Made by a program: the position numbers and the translations under genes. Below, piece by piece: positions 1 through 7,117 of a DNA stretch of 34,954 nt; the first letter of the stretch is position 1, and each line of letters opens with the position of its first letter. Source of the stretch: CAZULF01 sp964621215. Lineage in GTDB: Bacteria; Pseudomonadota; Gammaproteobacteria; UBA1113. The stretch is from positions 1 through 34,954 of the forward strand of contig CAZULF010000007.1 in NCBI GenBank assembly GCA_964621215.1. The letters run 5' to 3'. The notes under the pieces were generated by a model. That model was given only the letters and a program-made list of their open reading frames with translations, ran no database searches and was not told where the DNA came from.

Positions 1-531
1 AACTAATGAATGGATGGTTTTCAAATAGGCAATAGCTTCTTGCGGTGAACGCATATCAGGCTCTGATACTATTTCTAATAGCGGCGTGCCAGCGCGATTA
101 AAATCAACGCCCGTCATGCCATCAAAATCTTCATGTAAGGATTTGCCCGCATCTTCTTCCAAATGCGCGCGGGTAATGCCAATGCGTTTGACACTGCCAT
201 CATCCATCACCACATCGATGTGACCTTGATTGACGATGGGCAGTTCGAATTGGCTGATTTGATAACCTTTAGGTAAATCAGGGTAAAAATAATTTTTACG
301 CGCAAACACCGAGCGATGCGACACTTCGGCATCCACACTTAACCCGAATTTGATCGCCATATCGACGGTGGATTTATTTAAAACCGGTAACACACCGGGC
401 ATAGCCAGATCGATCGCACAGGCTTGTGTATTCGGTTCAGCGCCGTAGGCGGTGGCTGCGCCGGAGAAAATTTTCGATTGCGTGGCTAGTTGAGCGTGAA
501 TTTCTAAACCAATGACTGTTTCCCATTCCAT
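1..531 (-). CDS. gatB: Aspartyl/glutamyl-tRNA amidotransferase subunit B, N-terminal part (runs off the left edge)
   Basis: GatB is the tRNA-binding kinase subunit of the GatCAB complex, which converts Glu-tRNA(Gln) and Asp-tRNA(Asn) to the amide forms in the cytoplasm. Reading the minus strand from the ATG at 531 gives 177 open codons to the window edge. They include the GatB hallmarks GLEIHAQL near the N-terminus, the segment DLPKGYQISQ and the motif DFNRAGTPLLEIV. About a third of the usual ~475-residue protein is present. It is the third gene of a gatC-gatA-gatB operon. The 73-bp gap from gatA is larger than normal because a family C palindromic repeat sits in it. Identification is firm. 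The 3' end lies outside the window. Confidence 0.95.
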   Translation of the reverse strand, partial: MEWETVIGLEIHAQLATQSKIFSGAATAYGAEPNTQACAIDLAMPGVLPVLNKSTVDMAIKFGLSVDAEVSHRSVFARKNYFYPDLPKGYQISQFELPIVNQGHIDVVMDDGSVKRIGITRAHLEEDAGKSLHEDFDGMTGVDFNRAGTPLLEIVSEPDMRSPQEAIAYLKTIHSLV

Positions 532-563
532 TTTTAGTAACCTCATAAAAAGCTGTATTTACT

Positions 564-602
564 CCCCTCTCCCGCTTGCGGGAGAGGGGCCGGGGGAGAG
601 GG
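564..602. repeat. Family C palindromic repeat between gatA and gatB
   Basis: Two 12-base arms, CCCCTCTCCCGC (564-575) and GCGGGAGAGGGG (578-589), are separated by TT and followed by a G-rich tail to 602. The same element, with one base changed in the tail (CCGGGG against CTGGGG), recurs at 4679 and 6551. It lies inside an operon, just after the gatA stop, so it could form an mRNA hairpin there. There is no U-run after it, so a strong terminator is not expected. Confidence 0.85.
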
Positions 603-604
603 TT

Positions 605-2062
605 TTAAGCAAATTGTTCTGGCATTTGTTTATGCCAATCGGTGACTTGCTGATATTGATGTGCGACATTCAGTAACGTGGCTTCACTAAAATAATTACC
701 AATTAATTGCATGCCGATCGGTAAACCCTGACTAAATCCCGCTGGAATGGACATTCCAGGTAAACCAGCGAGATTAAGCGAAATAGTATAAATATCGGAT
801 AAATACATGCTAATAGGATCGTCAGCTTTTTCACCAATCTTGAATGCGGTATCTGGCGTGGTGGGTCCAAGAATGACATCCACTTGTTTGAAGGCCTGGA
901 TAAAATCTTGTCGAATCAACTGTCGTATTTTTTGTGCTTTCAAATAATACGCATCGTAATAACCGGCAGATAAAACATAAGTCCCAATCATAATGCGGCG
1001 TTTTACTTCGAGGCCAAATCCTTCCGCACGCGTGCGACTATAAAAATCAACTAAATCTTTGGGATGCTCACAACGATAGCCATAACGCACTCCATCATAG
1101 CGCGATAAATTGGAAGAACATTCAGCCGGGGCAATCACGTAGTAAACCGGAATAGCCATATTACTGTTAGGTAAACTGATTTCATGTATGCTAGCCCCGA
1201 GTTTTTGTAATTCTTGTATTGCTGCATCAACTCGTGCTCTTACTTCGGCATTCAAACCTTCACCAAAAAATTCTTTGGGAATACCGACACGTAACCCTTC
1301 GATCGAGTTATTTAACGAAGCGGCGTAATTGGGTACAGATTCTCGCACTGAAGTGGAATCGCGCTCATCAAAACCCGCCATCACTTCCAATAATAATGCT
1401 GCATCTTCGGCTGTTTGTGTAAATAAGCCGCCTTGGTCAAGACTGGATGCGTAGGCTATCATGCCGTAACGTGAAACACGGCCGTATGTCGGTTTTAAAC
1501 CAGTTAAATTTGATAAAGCTGCGGGTTGTCGAATGGAACCGCCGGTGTCAGTGCCGGTAGCGGCAGGAGCTAAACGCGCAGCCACTGCGGCAGCACTACC
1601 GCCAGAGGAGCCTCCCGGTACTCGAGTAATATCCCAAGGATTACCAACGGGGCCATAAAATGAATTTTCATTGGATGAACCCATGGCAAATTCATCCATA
1701 TTGGTTTTACCAATCATAACTAAGCCAGCGGCATCGCATTTTTGAATGACAGTCGCATCGTAAGGTGCAATGAAATTATCCAGCATGCGTGAACCGCAGG
1801 TGGTTTTAATACCTTTAGTGCAGAAAATATCTTTTTGTGCGAAGGGAATACCTGCCAAAGGATGTGCTTGACCTTTTTGTCGCGCAGCATCGGCGGCTTT
1901 CGCTGCAGTAAGTGCATGTTCATCAGTAACAGTAATGAAACTATTGAGCGAGGCATCGTGCTGATGAATTCGGTTTAAGAAATGCTGAGTTAATTCAACT
2001 GCAGAATATTTCTTGGTGGCTAAATCAGCAGCCATTTCCGCGACGGTTTTTTGGTGTAACAT
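605..2062 (-). CDS. gatA: Glutamyl/aspartyl-tRNA amidotransferase subunit A
   Basis: GatA is the amidase-signature subunit that releases ammonia from glutamine for transfer to misacylated tRNA on GatB. The 485-residue protein is full length. It shows the Ser-cisSer-Lys signature: the lysine in FAQKDIFCTKG, the glycine/serine run GGSSGGSAAAVAA and the segment GTDTGGSIRQPA. An upstream in-frame TTG at 2068 would add two residues. I prefer the ATG at 2062 because AGGA lies 9 bases before it, whereas the spacing to the TTG is only about 3. It follows gatC by 20 bp in one operon. Presence of GatCAB implies that Gln-tRNA and/or Asn-tRNA is made by the indirect route here. Confidence 0.96.
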   Translation of the reverse strand: MLHQKTVAEMAADLATKKYSAVELTQHFLNRIHQHDASLNSFITVTDEHALTAAKAADAARQKGQAHPLAGIPFAQKDIFCTKGIKTTCGSRMLDNFIAPYDATVIQKCDAAGLVMIGKTNMDEFAMGSSNENSFYGPVGNPWDITRVPGGSSGGSAAAVAARLAPAATGTDTGGSIRQPAALSNLTGLKPTYGRVSRYGMIAYASSLDQGGLFTQTAEDAALLLEVMAGFDERDSTSVRESVPNYAASLNNSIEGLRVGIPKEFFGEGLNAEVRARVDAAIQELQKLGASIHEISLPNSNMAIPVYYVIAPAECSSNLSRYDGVRYGYRCEHPKDLVDFYSRTRAEGFGLEVKRRIMIGTYVLSAGYYDAYYLKAQKIRQLIRQDFIQAFKQVDVILGPTTPDTAFKIGEKADDPISMYLSDIYTISLNLAGLPGMSIPAGFSQGLPIGMQLIGNYFSEATLLNVAHQYQQVTDWHKQMPEQFA

Positions 2063-2082
2063 AATCAATGATCCTGATTGAA

Positions 2083-2370
2083 TTATTCAATAACTTGTGG
2101 GACGAGATATAAACCGGATTCGGTGACAGACAGCTTCTGCATGGTCTCACGCTCGTTGGGTTCGGTGACGCTATCTTCACGTAGAAATAAATGGGTATCG
2201 AGCGGATGCGCCATCGGTTGAATATTGGTGGTATCTACCTGATTCATTTGTTCAACCAACGCGAAAATATTAGATAAATTTTTGGTATACACAGGCATTT
2301 CTTCTGGCTTCACGGCCAACCGCGCCAGACGCGCTATGTTAGCAACAGTCTTTTCAGTGATGGTGGACAT
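2083..2370 (-). CDS. gatC: Aspartyl/glutamyl-tRNA amidotransferase subunit C
   Basis: GatC is a small scaffold that wraps around the GatA/GatB interface and stabilises the complex. The 95-residue product has the family pattern: an N-terminal helix with TVANIARLARL, a middle helix ending FALVEQMNQVDT, and the segment MAHPLDTHLFLREDSV. The start is supported by AGAGGA about 10 bases upstream. It is the first gene of gatCAB, transcribed away from mreB. The 335-bp intergenic region it shares with mreB contains a long palindrome, so its promoter is likely in the ~80 bp nearest gatC, though I see no strong consensus there. Confidence 0.94.
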   Translation of the reverse strand: MSTITEKTVANIARLARLAVKPEEMPVYTKNLSNIFALVEQMNQVDTTNIQPMAHPLDTHLFLREDSVTEPNERETMQKLSVTESGLYLVPQVIE

Positions 2371-2705
2371 TTAATGAGCTTCCTCTGGATGAAATGACGT
2401 GTACAATAGCATATTTTGAGGGATAACGGGAAGCTATTTTGGTAGTTCTTGTAGCCTGGATGAAGCGAAGCGGAATCCGGGTTTTTTATTCGAGAATCCC
2501 GGATTCCGCTTCGCTTCATCCAGGCTACGAAGTTTTCATATGCGCAAAGTAAGTAGCCCAATCAAAACCTTTGCTAAAAAAATGCTTTTACGGTACATTT
2601 GAAAGGTGTTCATACACAAAATTTATCGGGCTTCAATGGTTACCAACATTTTATACAGAGCCTCTCGCTTAGAGGGTTGTTGAAACTTTACACAGGTTTA
2701 ATTAC
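2371..2705. other. Divergent gatC-mreB intergenic region
   Basis: This 335-bp space must hold the outward promoters of gatCAB and mreBCD. Its main visible structure is a perfect 31-base inverted repeat at 2451-2528 (separate entry). A short hairpin, CCTCT/AGAGG at 2661-2675, lies about 30 bases before the mreB ATG. Several AT-rich stretches could be -10 boxes (for example TATACA near 2653), but none has a convincing -35 partner, so I assign no promoter. The apparent minus-strand ORF here is mostly the palindrome read as protein and is not a gene. Confidence 0.6.
2451..2528. repeat. Family B long perfect palindrome (31-bp arms)
   Basis: The arm at 2451-2481, beginning GTAGCCTGGATGAAGCGAAG, is repeated exactly in inverted orientation at 2498-2528 with a 16-base AT-rich loop. 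It is two family B units arranged head to head. Related single or shorter copies occur at 22070, 29663 and 33715. In DNA it could extrude as a cruciform. As RNA from either strand it would form a very stable hairpin upstream of both gatC and mreB. Confidence 0.9.
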
Positions 2706-3749
2706 ATGTTTAAAAAATTACGCGGTTATTTTTCTAATGACCTATCAATTGATTTAGGGACTGCCAATACATTAATTTATGTACGTGGACAGGGAATTGT
2801 ATTAAACGAGCCTTCTGTCGTAGCAATTCGACAAGATCCGTTAAACGGCCAACGTCGAGTAGCCGCAGTAGGATTAGAAGCAAAAATGATGTTGGGACGA
2901 ACTCCTGGCAATATTATTGCAACTCGACCACTGAAGGATGGTGTGATTGCAGACTTCCACGTAACAGAAAAAATGTTGCAGCATTTCATCAATAAAGTAC
3001 ATGAAAATAAATTTTTACGCCCAAGCCCACGCGTATTGGTCTGCGTTCCTTGTGGTTCTACACAAGTTGAACGGCGTGCGATTCGTGAATCCGCAATGGG
3101 TGCCGGTGCGCGCGAAGTCTATCTCATCGAAGAACCCATGGCAGCCGCATTAGGTGCAGGCATGCCGGTGGAAGAAGCTAATGGTTGTATGGTGGTTGAT
3201 ATCGGTGGCGGTACCACTGAAGTAGCGATTATTTCTTTGAGCGGTATTGTTTATGCGGCGTCTGTGCGCATTGGTGGTGATCGTTTCGATGAAGCAATTG
3301 TGAATTATGTACGTCGTAATTACGGTATCTTGATTGGTGAAACAACTGCAGAGCGTATCAAGCAAGAAATTGGTACGGCATTTCCAAGCAGTGAAATTTG
3401 CGAGTTGGAAGTGCGTGGTCGTAACTTGGCTGAAGGTGTGCCTCGTAGCTTTCATCTTAACAGCAATGAAGTTTTAGAAGCACTACAAGAGCCTTTATCA
3501 GGTATTGTCGGTGCGGTTCGTGCTGCATTGGAACAAGCTCCACCTGAGTTGGCATCAGATATCGCAGAACGTGGTATGGTGTTAACTGGCGGCGGTGCAT
3601 TACTACGCGATTTAGATCGTTTATTGATGGAAGAAACAGGCTTACCTGTTATCGTAGCGGAAGACCCACTCACCTGCGTTGCGCGTGGTGGTGGTCGAGC
3701 ATTGGAATTGATCGATACGATAGGCAGTGAGTTCTTGTCTCACGAATAA
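2706..3749 (+). CDS. mreB: Rod shape-determining protein MreB (bacterial actin), intact copy
   Basis: MreB polymerises under the inner membrane and guides the elongasome that inserts lateral peptidoglycan. The 347-residue product has the family's exact length and all nucleotide-binding motifs: phosphate 1 (SIDLGTANTLIY, residues 14-25), phosphate 2 (VDIGGGTTEVAII), and the adenosine motif MVLTGGGALLRDLDR. The N-terminal MFKKLRGYFSNDL is a likely amphipathic membrane anchor. The ATG is preceded only by a weak CAGG. It heads mreBCD, with mreC 14 bp downstream. Codons from residue 155 onward lie inside the 1,872-bp duplicated segment and are repeated at 5040-5621. This is the only copy with the N-terminal half, so it should be the functional one. 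Confidence 0.97.
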   Translation: MFKKLRGYFSNDLSIDLGTANTLIYVRGQGIVLNEPSVVAIRQDPLNGQRRVAAVGLEAKMMLGRTPGNIIATRPLKDGVIADFHVTEKMLQHFINKVHENKFLRPSPRVLVCVPCGSTQVERRAIRESAMGAGAREVYLIEEPMAAALGAGMPVEEANGCMVVDIGGGTTEVAIISLSGIVYAASVRIGGDRFDEAIVNYVRRNYGILIGETTAERIKQEIGTAFPSSEICELEVRGRNLAEGVPRSFHLNSNEVLEALQEPLSGIVGAVRAALEQAPPELASDIAERGMVLTGGGALLRDLDRLLMEETGLPVIVAEDPLTCVARGGGRALELIDTIGSEFLSHE

Positions 3750-3763
3750 AGGAATCGTAGAAC

Positions 3764-4672
3764 TTGTTATTTAAACGACACTCCACACACGGATTGCGTT
3801 TTGTTATATTGCTGGCGCTTTCAGGATGTTTAATGTTTTATGACCAGCAACATCAACAATCCGAGCGCATACGCGCTGCATTAAGTGCAGCCGTTGCGCC
3901 ATTTCAATATATTGTCTCCACGCCTGTGATTTTCCTTGAATGGGCACAAGCGAGTTTTGCAACACATCAAGCATTGATTGAACAAAATACTGATTTGCGA
4001 GCACAGCTCTTATTGCAAGAAGCACAAGTTCAAAAAATGCTGGAGCTTGAAAAAGAAAATACGCAATTACGTGCGCTACTTAAATCCTCCTCTTATCTCA
4101 ATGGCAAAGTCAAAGCGGCCCAAATATTAGCGGTAGATGTCGATCCGTATTTAACACAAGCCGTGATCGATAAAGGTAAACGTTATGGTGTTTTTCAAGG
4201 TCAACCGGTATTAGACGCGACCGGTGTAATGGGGCAGGTTATACAAGTTGGACCGTTGACGAGTCGAGTGATGTTAATTACCGATACTCGTAGCGCCGTA
4301 CCAGTGCAAGATCAGCGCTCTGGAATTCACGCTATTGCGGTAGGTACGGGTTCACAGCGATTATTATCACTGATTAACGTGCCTGAAACGGCTGATATTA
4401 AAGTGGGCGATCAGTTAGTGACTTCGGGTTTAGATTTGCTTTATCCCATCGGTTATCCATTGGGTACCGTGACTAGTGTTAATACGAATACCGGCGATTT
4501 GTTTGCCTCTATTTCTGTAACCCCCACAGCAGAAATTAATCAGAGTCGACAAGTATTATTAATGTGGTTACCTGCGCAAGCTGTCTATTCTGAAGCAAAA
4601 GCCGATTTAAAAGCGATTAAGAAGGAGAAGCAGCAAGCCATTCAAGGCGCTGCGAATAATATTACATATTAG
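3764..4672 (+). CDS. mreC: Rod shape-determining protein MreC, first copy
   Basis: MreC is an inner-membrane protein whose periplasmic domain links MreB/MreD to PBP2 and RodA in the elongasome. The 302-residue product has a short cytoplasmic N-terminus, one membrane helix (about residues 11-26), a coiled coil (about 65-105, with LEKENTQLRALLKSS) and the beta-barrel core, including VIDKGKRYGVFQGQPVLD and MLITDTRSAVPVQ. The start is a TTG at 3764, with AAGGA ten bases upstream overlapping the mreB stop. No better start exists, and the membrane helix begins soon after. A second, identical mreC lies at 5636-6544. Which copy supplies most protein cannot be told from sequence. Confidence 0.94.
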   Translation: MLFKRHSTHGLRFVILLALSGCLMFYDQQHQQSERIRAALSAAVAPFQYIVSTPVIFLEWAQASFATHQALIEQNTDLRAQLLLQEAQVQKMLELEKENTQLRALLKSSSYLNGKVKAAQILAVDVDPYLTQAVIDKGKRYGVFQGQPVLDATGVMGQVIQVGPLTSRVMLITDTRSAVPVQDQRSGIHAIAVGTGSQRLLSLINVPETADIKVGDQLVTSGLDLLYPIGYPLGTVTSVNTNTGDLFASISVTPTAEINQSRQVLLMWLPAQAVYSEAKADLKAIKKEKQQAIQGAANNITY

Positions 4673-4678
4673 CCTTCG

Positions 4679-4717
4679 CCCCTCTCCCGCTTGCGGGAGA
4701 GGGGCTGGGGGAGAGGG
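4679..4717. repeat. Family C palindromic repeat between mreC and mreD (copy 1)
   Basis: CCCCTCTCCCGC (4679-4690) and GCGGGAGAGGGG pair across TT and are followed by a CTGGGGGAGAGGG tail. This is the same element as the one between gatA and gatB. It separates mreC from mreD by 66 bp and, being inside the duplicated block, is repeated at 6551. Confidence 0.85.
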
Positions 4718-4738
4718 CATTAAAATAGAGATCAACAT

Positions 4739-5053
4739 ATGATGACTGAACAACCCAATCATTCGTTAGGTTTAGTTTTTATAAGCTTGCTTACCGCGCT
4801 TTTGCTACAAGTATTGCCTTTACCTGCGTGGAGTAATTCATTTCGTCCAGATTGGATATTACTGGTGGTATTGTGCTGGATTATGCTCATGCCTTGGCGT
4901 ATTAACGTGGGTATAGCATGGTTGATGGGATTTATTTTAGATGGTTTAAGTGGCAGCTTATTAGGGGAGCACGCGTTGGCGCTACTCATCCCTGCGTTTA
5001 TCATGAGCCATTGGCAACGACGATTTTTTCTTTTCCCCGGTGGAAGAAGCTAA
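4739..5053 (+). pseudogene. mreD: Truncated mreD (first 100 residues) cut by the duplication junction
   Basis: This reading frame matches the intact mreD at 6611-7105 for residues 1-100, ending RRFFLFP. At the duplication junction (5037-5040) it runs into mreB sequence in another frame, gains four unrelated residues (GGRS) and stops at 5053. It keeps about three membrane helices and lacks the last two of the 164-residue protein, so function is doubtful. A stable fragment could interfere with MreD in the membrane, but that is speculation. A full copy exists downstream. Confidence 0.9.
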
Positions 5054-5621
5054 TGGTTGTATGGTGGTTGATATCGGTGGCGGTACCACTGAAGTAGCGA
5101 TTATTTCTTTGAGCGGTATTGTTTATGCGGCGTCTGTGCGCATTGGTGGTGATCGTTTCGATGAAGCAATTGTGAATTATGTACGTCGTAATTACGGTAT
5201 CTTGATTGGTGAAACAACTGCAGAGCGTATCAAGCAAGAAATTGGTACGGCATTTCCAAGCAGTGAAATTTGCGAGTTGGAAGTGCGTGGTCGTAACTTG
5301 GCTGAAGGTGTGCCTCGTAGCTTTCATCTTAACAGCAATGAAGTTTTAGAAGCACTACAAGAGCCTTTATCAGGTATTGTCGGTGCGGTTCGTGCTGCAT
5401 TGGAACAAGCTCCACCTGAGTTGGCATCAGATATCGCAGAACGTGGTATGGTGTTAACTGGCGGCGGTGCATTACTACGCGATTTAGATCGTTTATTGAT
5501 GGAAGAAACAGGCTTACCTGTTATCGTAGCGGAAGACCCACTCACCTGCGTTGCGCGTGGTGGTGGTCGAGCATTGGAATTGATCGATACGATAGGCAGT
5601 GAGTTCTTGTCTCACGAATAA
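5040..5621 (+). pseudogene. mreB: 5'-truncated mreB (residues 155-347 only)
   Basis: This fragment encodes the C-terminal 193 residues of MreB. It has the phosphate 2 motif DIGGGTTEVAII and the adenosine motif, but has lost the whole N-terminal part with the phosphate 1 loop and membrane anchor, so it cannot be a working actin. An in-frame GTG (the native Val155 codon) sits at its first base but has no Shine-Dalgarno sequence. It overlaps the end of truncated mreD by 14 bases, so re-initiation is the only plausible route to translation. It is a by-product of the tandem duplication. Confidence 0.92.
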
Positions 5622-5635
5622 AGGAATCGTAGAAC

Positions 5636-6544
5636 TTGTTATTTAAACGACACTCCACACACGGATTGCGTTTTGTTATATTGCTGGCGCTTTCAGGATG
5701 TTTAATGTTTTATGACCAGCAACATCAACAATCCGAGCGCATACGCGCTGCATTAAGTGCAGCCGTTGCGCCATTTCAATATATTGTCTCCACGCCTGTG
5801 ATTTTCCTTGAATGGGCACAAGCGAGTTTTGCAACACATCAAGCATTGATTGAACAAAATACTGATTTGCGAGCACAGCTCTTATTGCAAGAAGCACAAG
5901 TTCAAAAAATGCTGGAGCTTGAAAAAGAAAATACGCAATTACGTGCGCTACTTAAATCCTCCTCTTATCTCAATGGCAAAGTCAAAGCGGCCCAAATATT
6001 AGCGGTAGATGTCGATCCGTATTTAACACAAGCCGTGATCGATAAAGGTAAACGTTATGGTGTTTTTCAAGGTCAACCGGTATTAGACGCGACCGGTGTA
6101 ATGGGGCAGGTTATACAAGTTGGACCGTTGACGAGTCGAGTGATGTTAATTACCGATACTCGTAGCGCCGTACCAGTGCAAGATCAGCGCTCTGGAATTC
6201 ACGCTATTGCGGTAGGTACGGGTTCACAGCGATTATTATCACTGATTAACGTGCCTGAAACGGCTGATATTAAAGTGGGCGATCAGTTAGTGACTTCGGG
6301 TTTAGATTTGCTTTATCCCATCGGTTATCCATTGGGTACCGTGACTAGTGTTAATACGAATACCGGCGATTTGTTTGCCTCTATTTCTGTAACCCCCACA
6401 GCAGAAATTAATCAGAGTCGACAAGTATTATTAATGTGGTTACCTGCGCAAGCTGTCTATTCTGAAGCAAAAGCCGATTTAAAAGCGATTAAGAAGGAGA
6501 AGCAGCAAGCCATTCAAGGCGCTGCGAATAATATTACATATTAG
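5636..6544 (+). CDS. mreC: Rod shape-determining protein MreC, second identical copy
   Basis: This copy is identical at the protein level to the MreC at 3764-4672 (302 residues, one N-terminal membrane helix, coiled coil, periplasmic beta-barrel domain) and is preceded by the same TTG start and AAGGA ribosome site. It lies between the headless mreB and the only intact mreD. It has no promoter of its own unless one lies inside the mreB coding sequence, so it depends on read-through from the mreB promoter. Two intact mreC genes per operon would raise MreC relative to MreB and MreD if the arrangement is real. Confidence 0.93.
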   Translation: MLFKRHSTHGLRFVILLALSGCLMFYDQQHQQSERIRAALSAAVAPFQYIVSTPVIFLEWAQASFATHQALIEQNTDLRAQLLLQEAQVQKMLELEKENTQLRALLKSSSYLNGKVKAAQILAVDVDPYLTQAVIDKGKRYGVFQGQPVLDATGVMGQVIQVGPLTSRVMLITDTRSAVPVQDQRSGIHAIAVGTGSQRLLSLINVPETADIKVGDQLVTSGLDLLYPIGYPLGTVTSVNTNTGDLFASISVTPTAEINQSRQVLLMWLPAQAVYSEAKADLKAIKKEKQQAIQGAANNITY

Positions 6545-6550
6545 CCTTCG

Positions 6551-6589
6551 CCCCTCTCCCGCTTGCGGGAGAGGGGCTGGGGGAGAGGG
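6551..6589. repeat. Family C palindromic repeat between mreC and mreD (copy 2)
   Basis: This element matches the one at 4679-4717, 1,872 bp downstream, and was copied with the tandem duplication. It has the same 12-base arms, TT loop and G-rich tail, placed 6 bp after the second mreC stop. Confidence 0.85.
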
Positions 6590-6610
6590 CATTAAAATAG
6601 AGATCAACAT

Positions 6611-7105
6611 ATGATGACTGAACAACCCAATCATTCGTTAGGTTTAGTTTTTATAAGCTTGCTTACCGCGCTTTTGCTACAAGTATTGCCTTTACCTGCG
6701 TGGAGTAATTCATTTCGTCCAGATTGGATATTACTGGTGGTATTGTGCTGGATTATGCTCATGCCTTGGCGTATTAACGTGGGTATAGCATGGTTGATGG
6801 GATTTATTTTAGATGGTTTAAGTGGCAGCTTATTAGGGGAGCACGCGTTGGCGCTACTCATCCCTGCGTTTATCATGAGCCATTGGCAACGACGATTTTT
6901 TCTTTTCCCCGTGTGGCAACAAGCACTACTGATCGGTGTGATGGAGGGAATCTACAAATTAACCATTCTGGTGATCCAAGGCGCTATCGGGCAACCTCCT
7001 GTTGGAGCTGAGTATTGGTTTTCTATTGGCACGACCATTTTGTTATGGCCATGGATACAAGCTGTGCTAACGGTGCAACAAGCTCGTAAAGCGGCGAGAA
7101 CTTAA
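6611..7105 (+). CDS. mreD: Rod shape-determining protein MreD, intact copy
   Basis: MreD is a small polytopic inner-membrane partner of MreC in the elongasome. The 164-residue product has the normal length and about five membrane helices, with the conserved opening SNSFRPDWILLVVLCWIM and the segment GFILDGLSGSLLGEHAL. It begins with two ATG codons (6611 and 6614) and a weak GAGA ribosome site. It is the only full mreD in the window. Its first 100 codons lie in the duplicated block and the rest in unique sequence. yhdP starts 12 bp downstream, suggesting one transcript. Confidence 0.93.
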   Translation: MMTEQPNHSLGLVFISLLTALLLQVLPLPAWSNSFRPDWILLVVLCWIMLMPWRINVGIAWLMGFILDGLSGSLLGEHALALLIPAFIMSHWQRRFFLFPVWQQALLIGVMEGIYKLTILVIQGAIGQPPVGAEYWFSIGTTILLWPWIQAVLTVQQARKAART

Positions 7106-7117
7106 AGGTATTGAGCA

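Larger units (their letters stand above)
3168..5039 (+). repeat. Tandem direct repeat, copy 1 (1,872 bp: mreB 3' half, mreC, mreD 5' part)
   Basis: This segment is followed directly by an apparently identical copy at 5040-6911. Every shared landmark (mreC start, palindromic repeat, mreD start) is offset by exactly 1,872. Both edges share the trinucleotide CCG: 3165-3167 in mreB, 5037-5039 at the junction, 6909-6911 in mreD. The breakpoint therefore falls within 3 bp of microhomology. Confidence 0.97.
5040..6911 (+). repeat. Tandem direct repeat, copy 2 (1,872 bp)
   Basis: This is the second copy of the 3168-5039 segment. It starts at the valine-155 codon of mreB and ends within mreD at the codon for residue 101. 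No difference from copy 1 was noticed, and the encoded MreC and MreB portions are identical. Perfect identity implies a very recent event, active homogenisation, or an assembly error. Confidence 0.97.

Noticed and set aside
564..589. Palindromic repeats considered as CRISPR repeats or transposon ends
   Set aside because: They are isolated units without regular spacers, cas genes, target-site duplications I could define, or an adjacent transposase.
2334..2561. Minus-strand open frame of 75 codons upstream of gatC
   Set aside because: Much of it is the family B palindrome read as protein, and it overlaps the gatC start. No initiation signal was seen.
3150..3455. Minus-strand open frame opposite mreB, repeated almost unchanged at 5001-5327
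   Set aside because: It is a shadow of the mreB coding frame. Its duplication merely reflects the tandem repeat, and it has no ribosome site or family resemblance.
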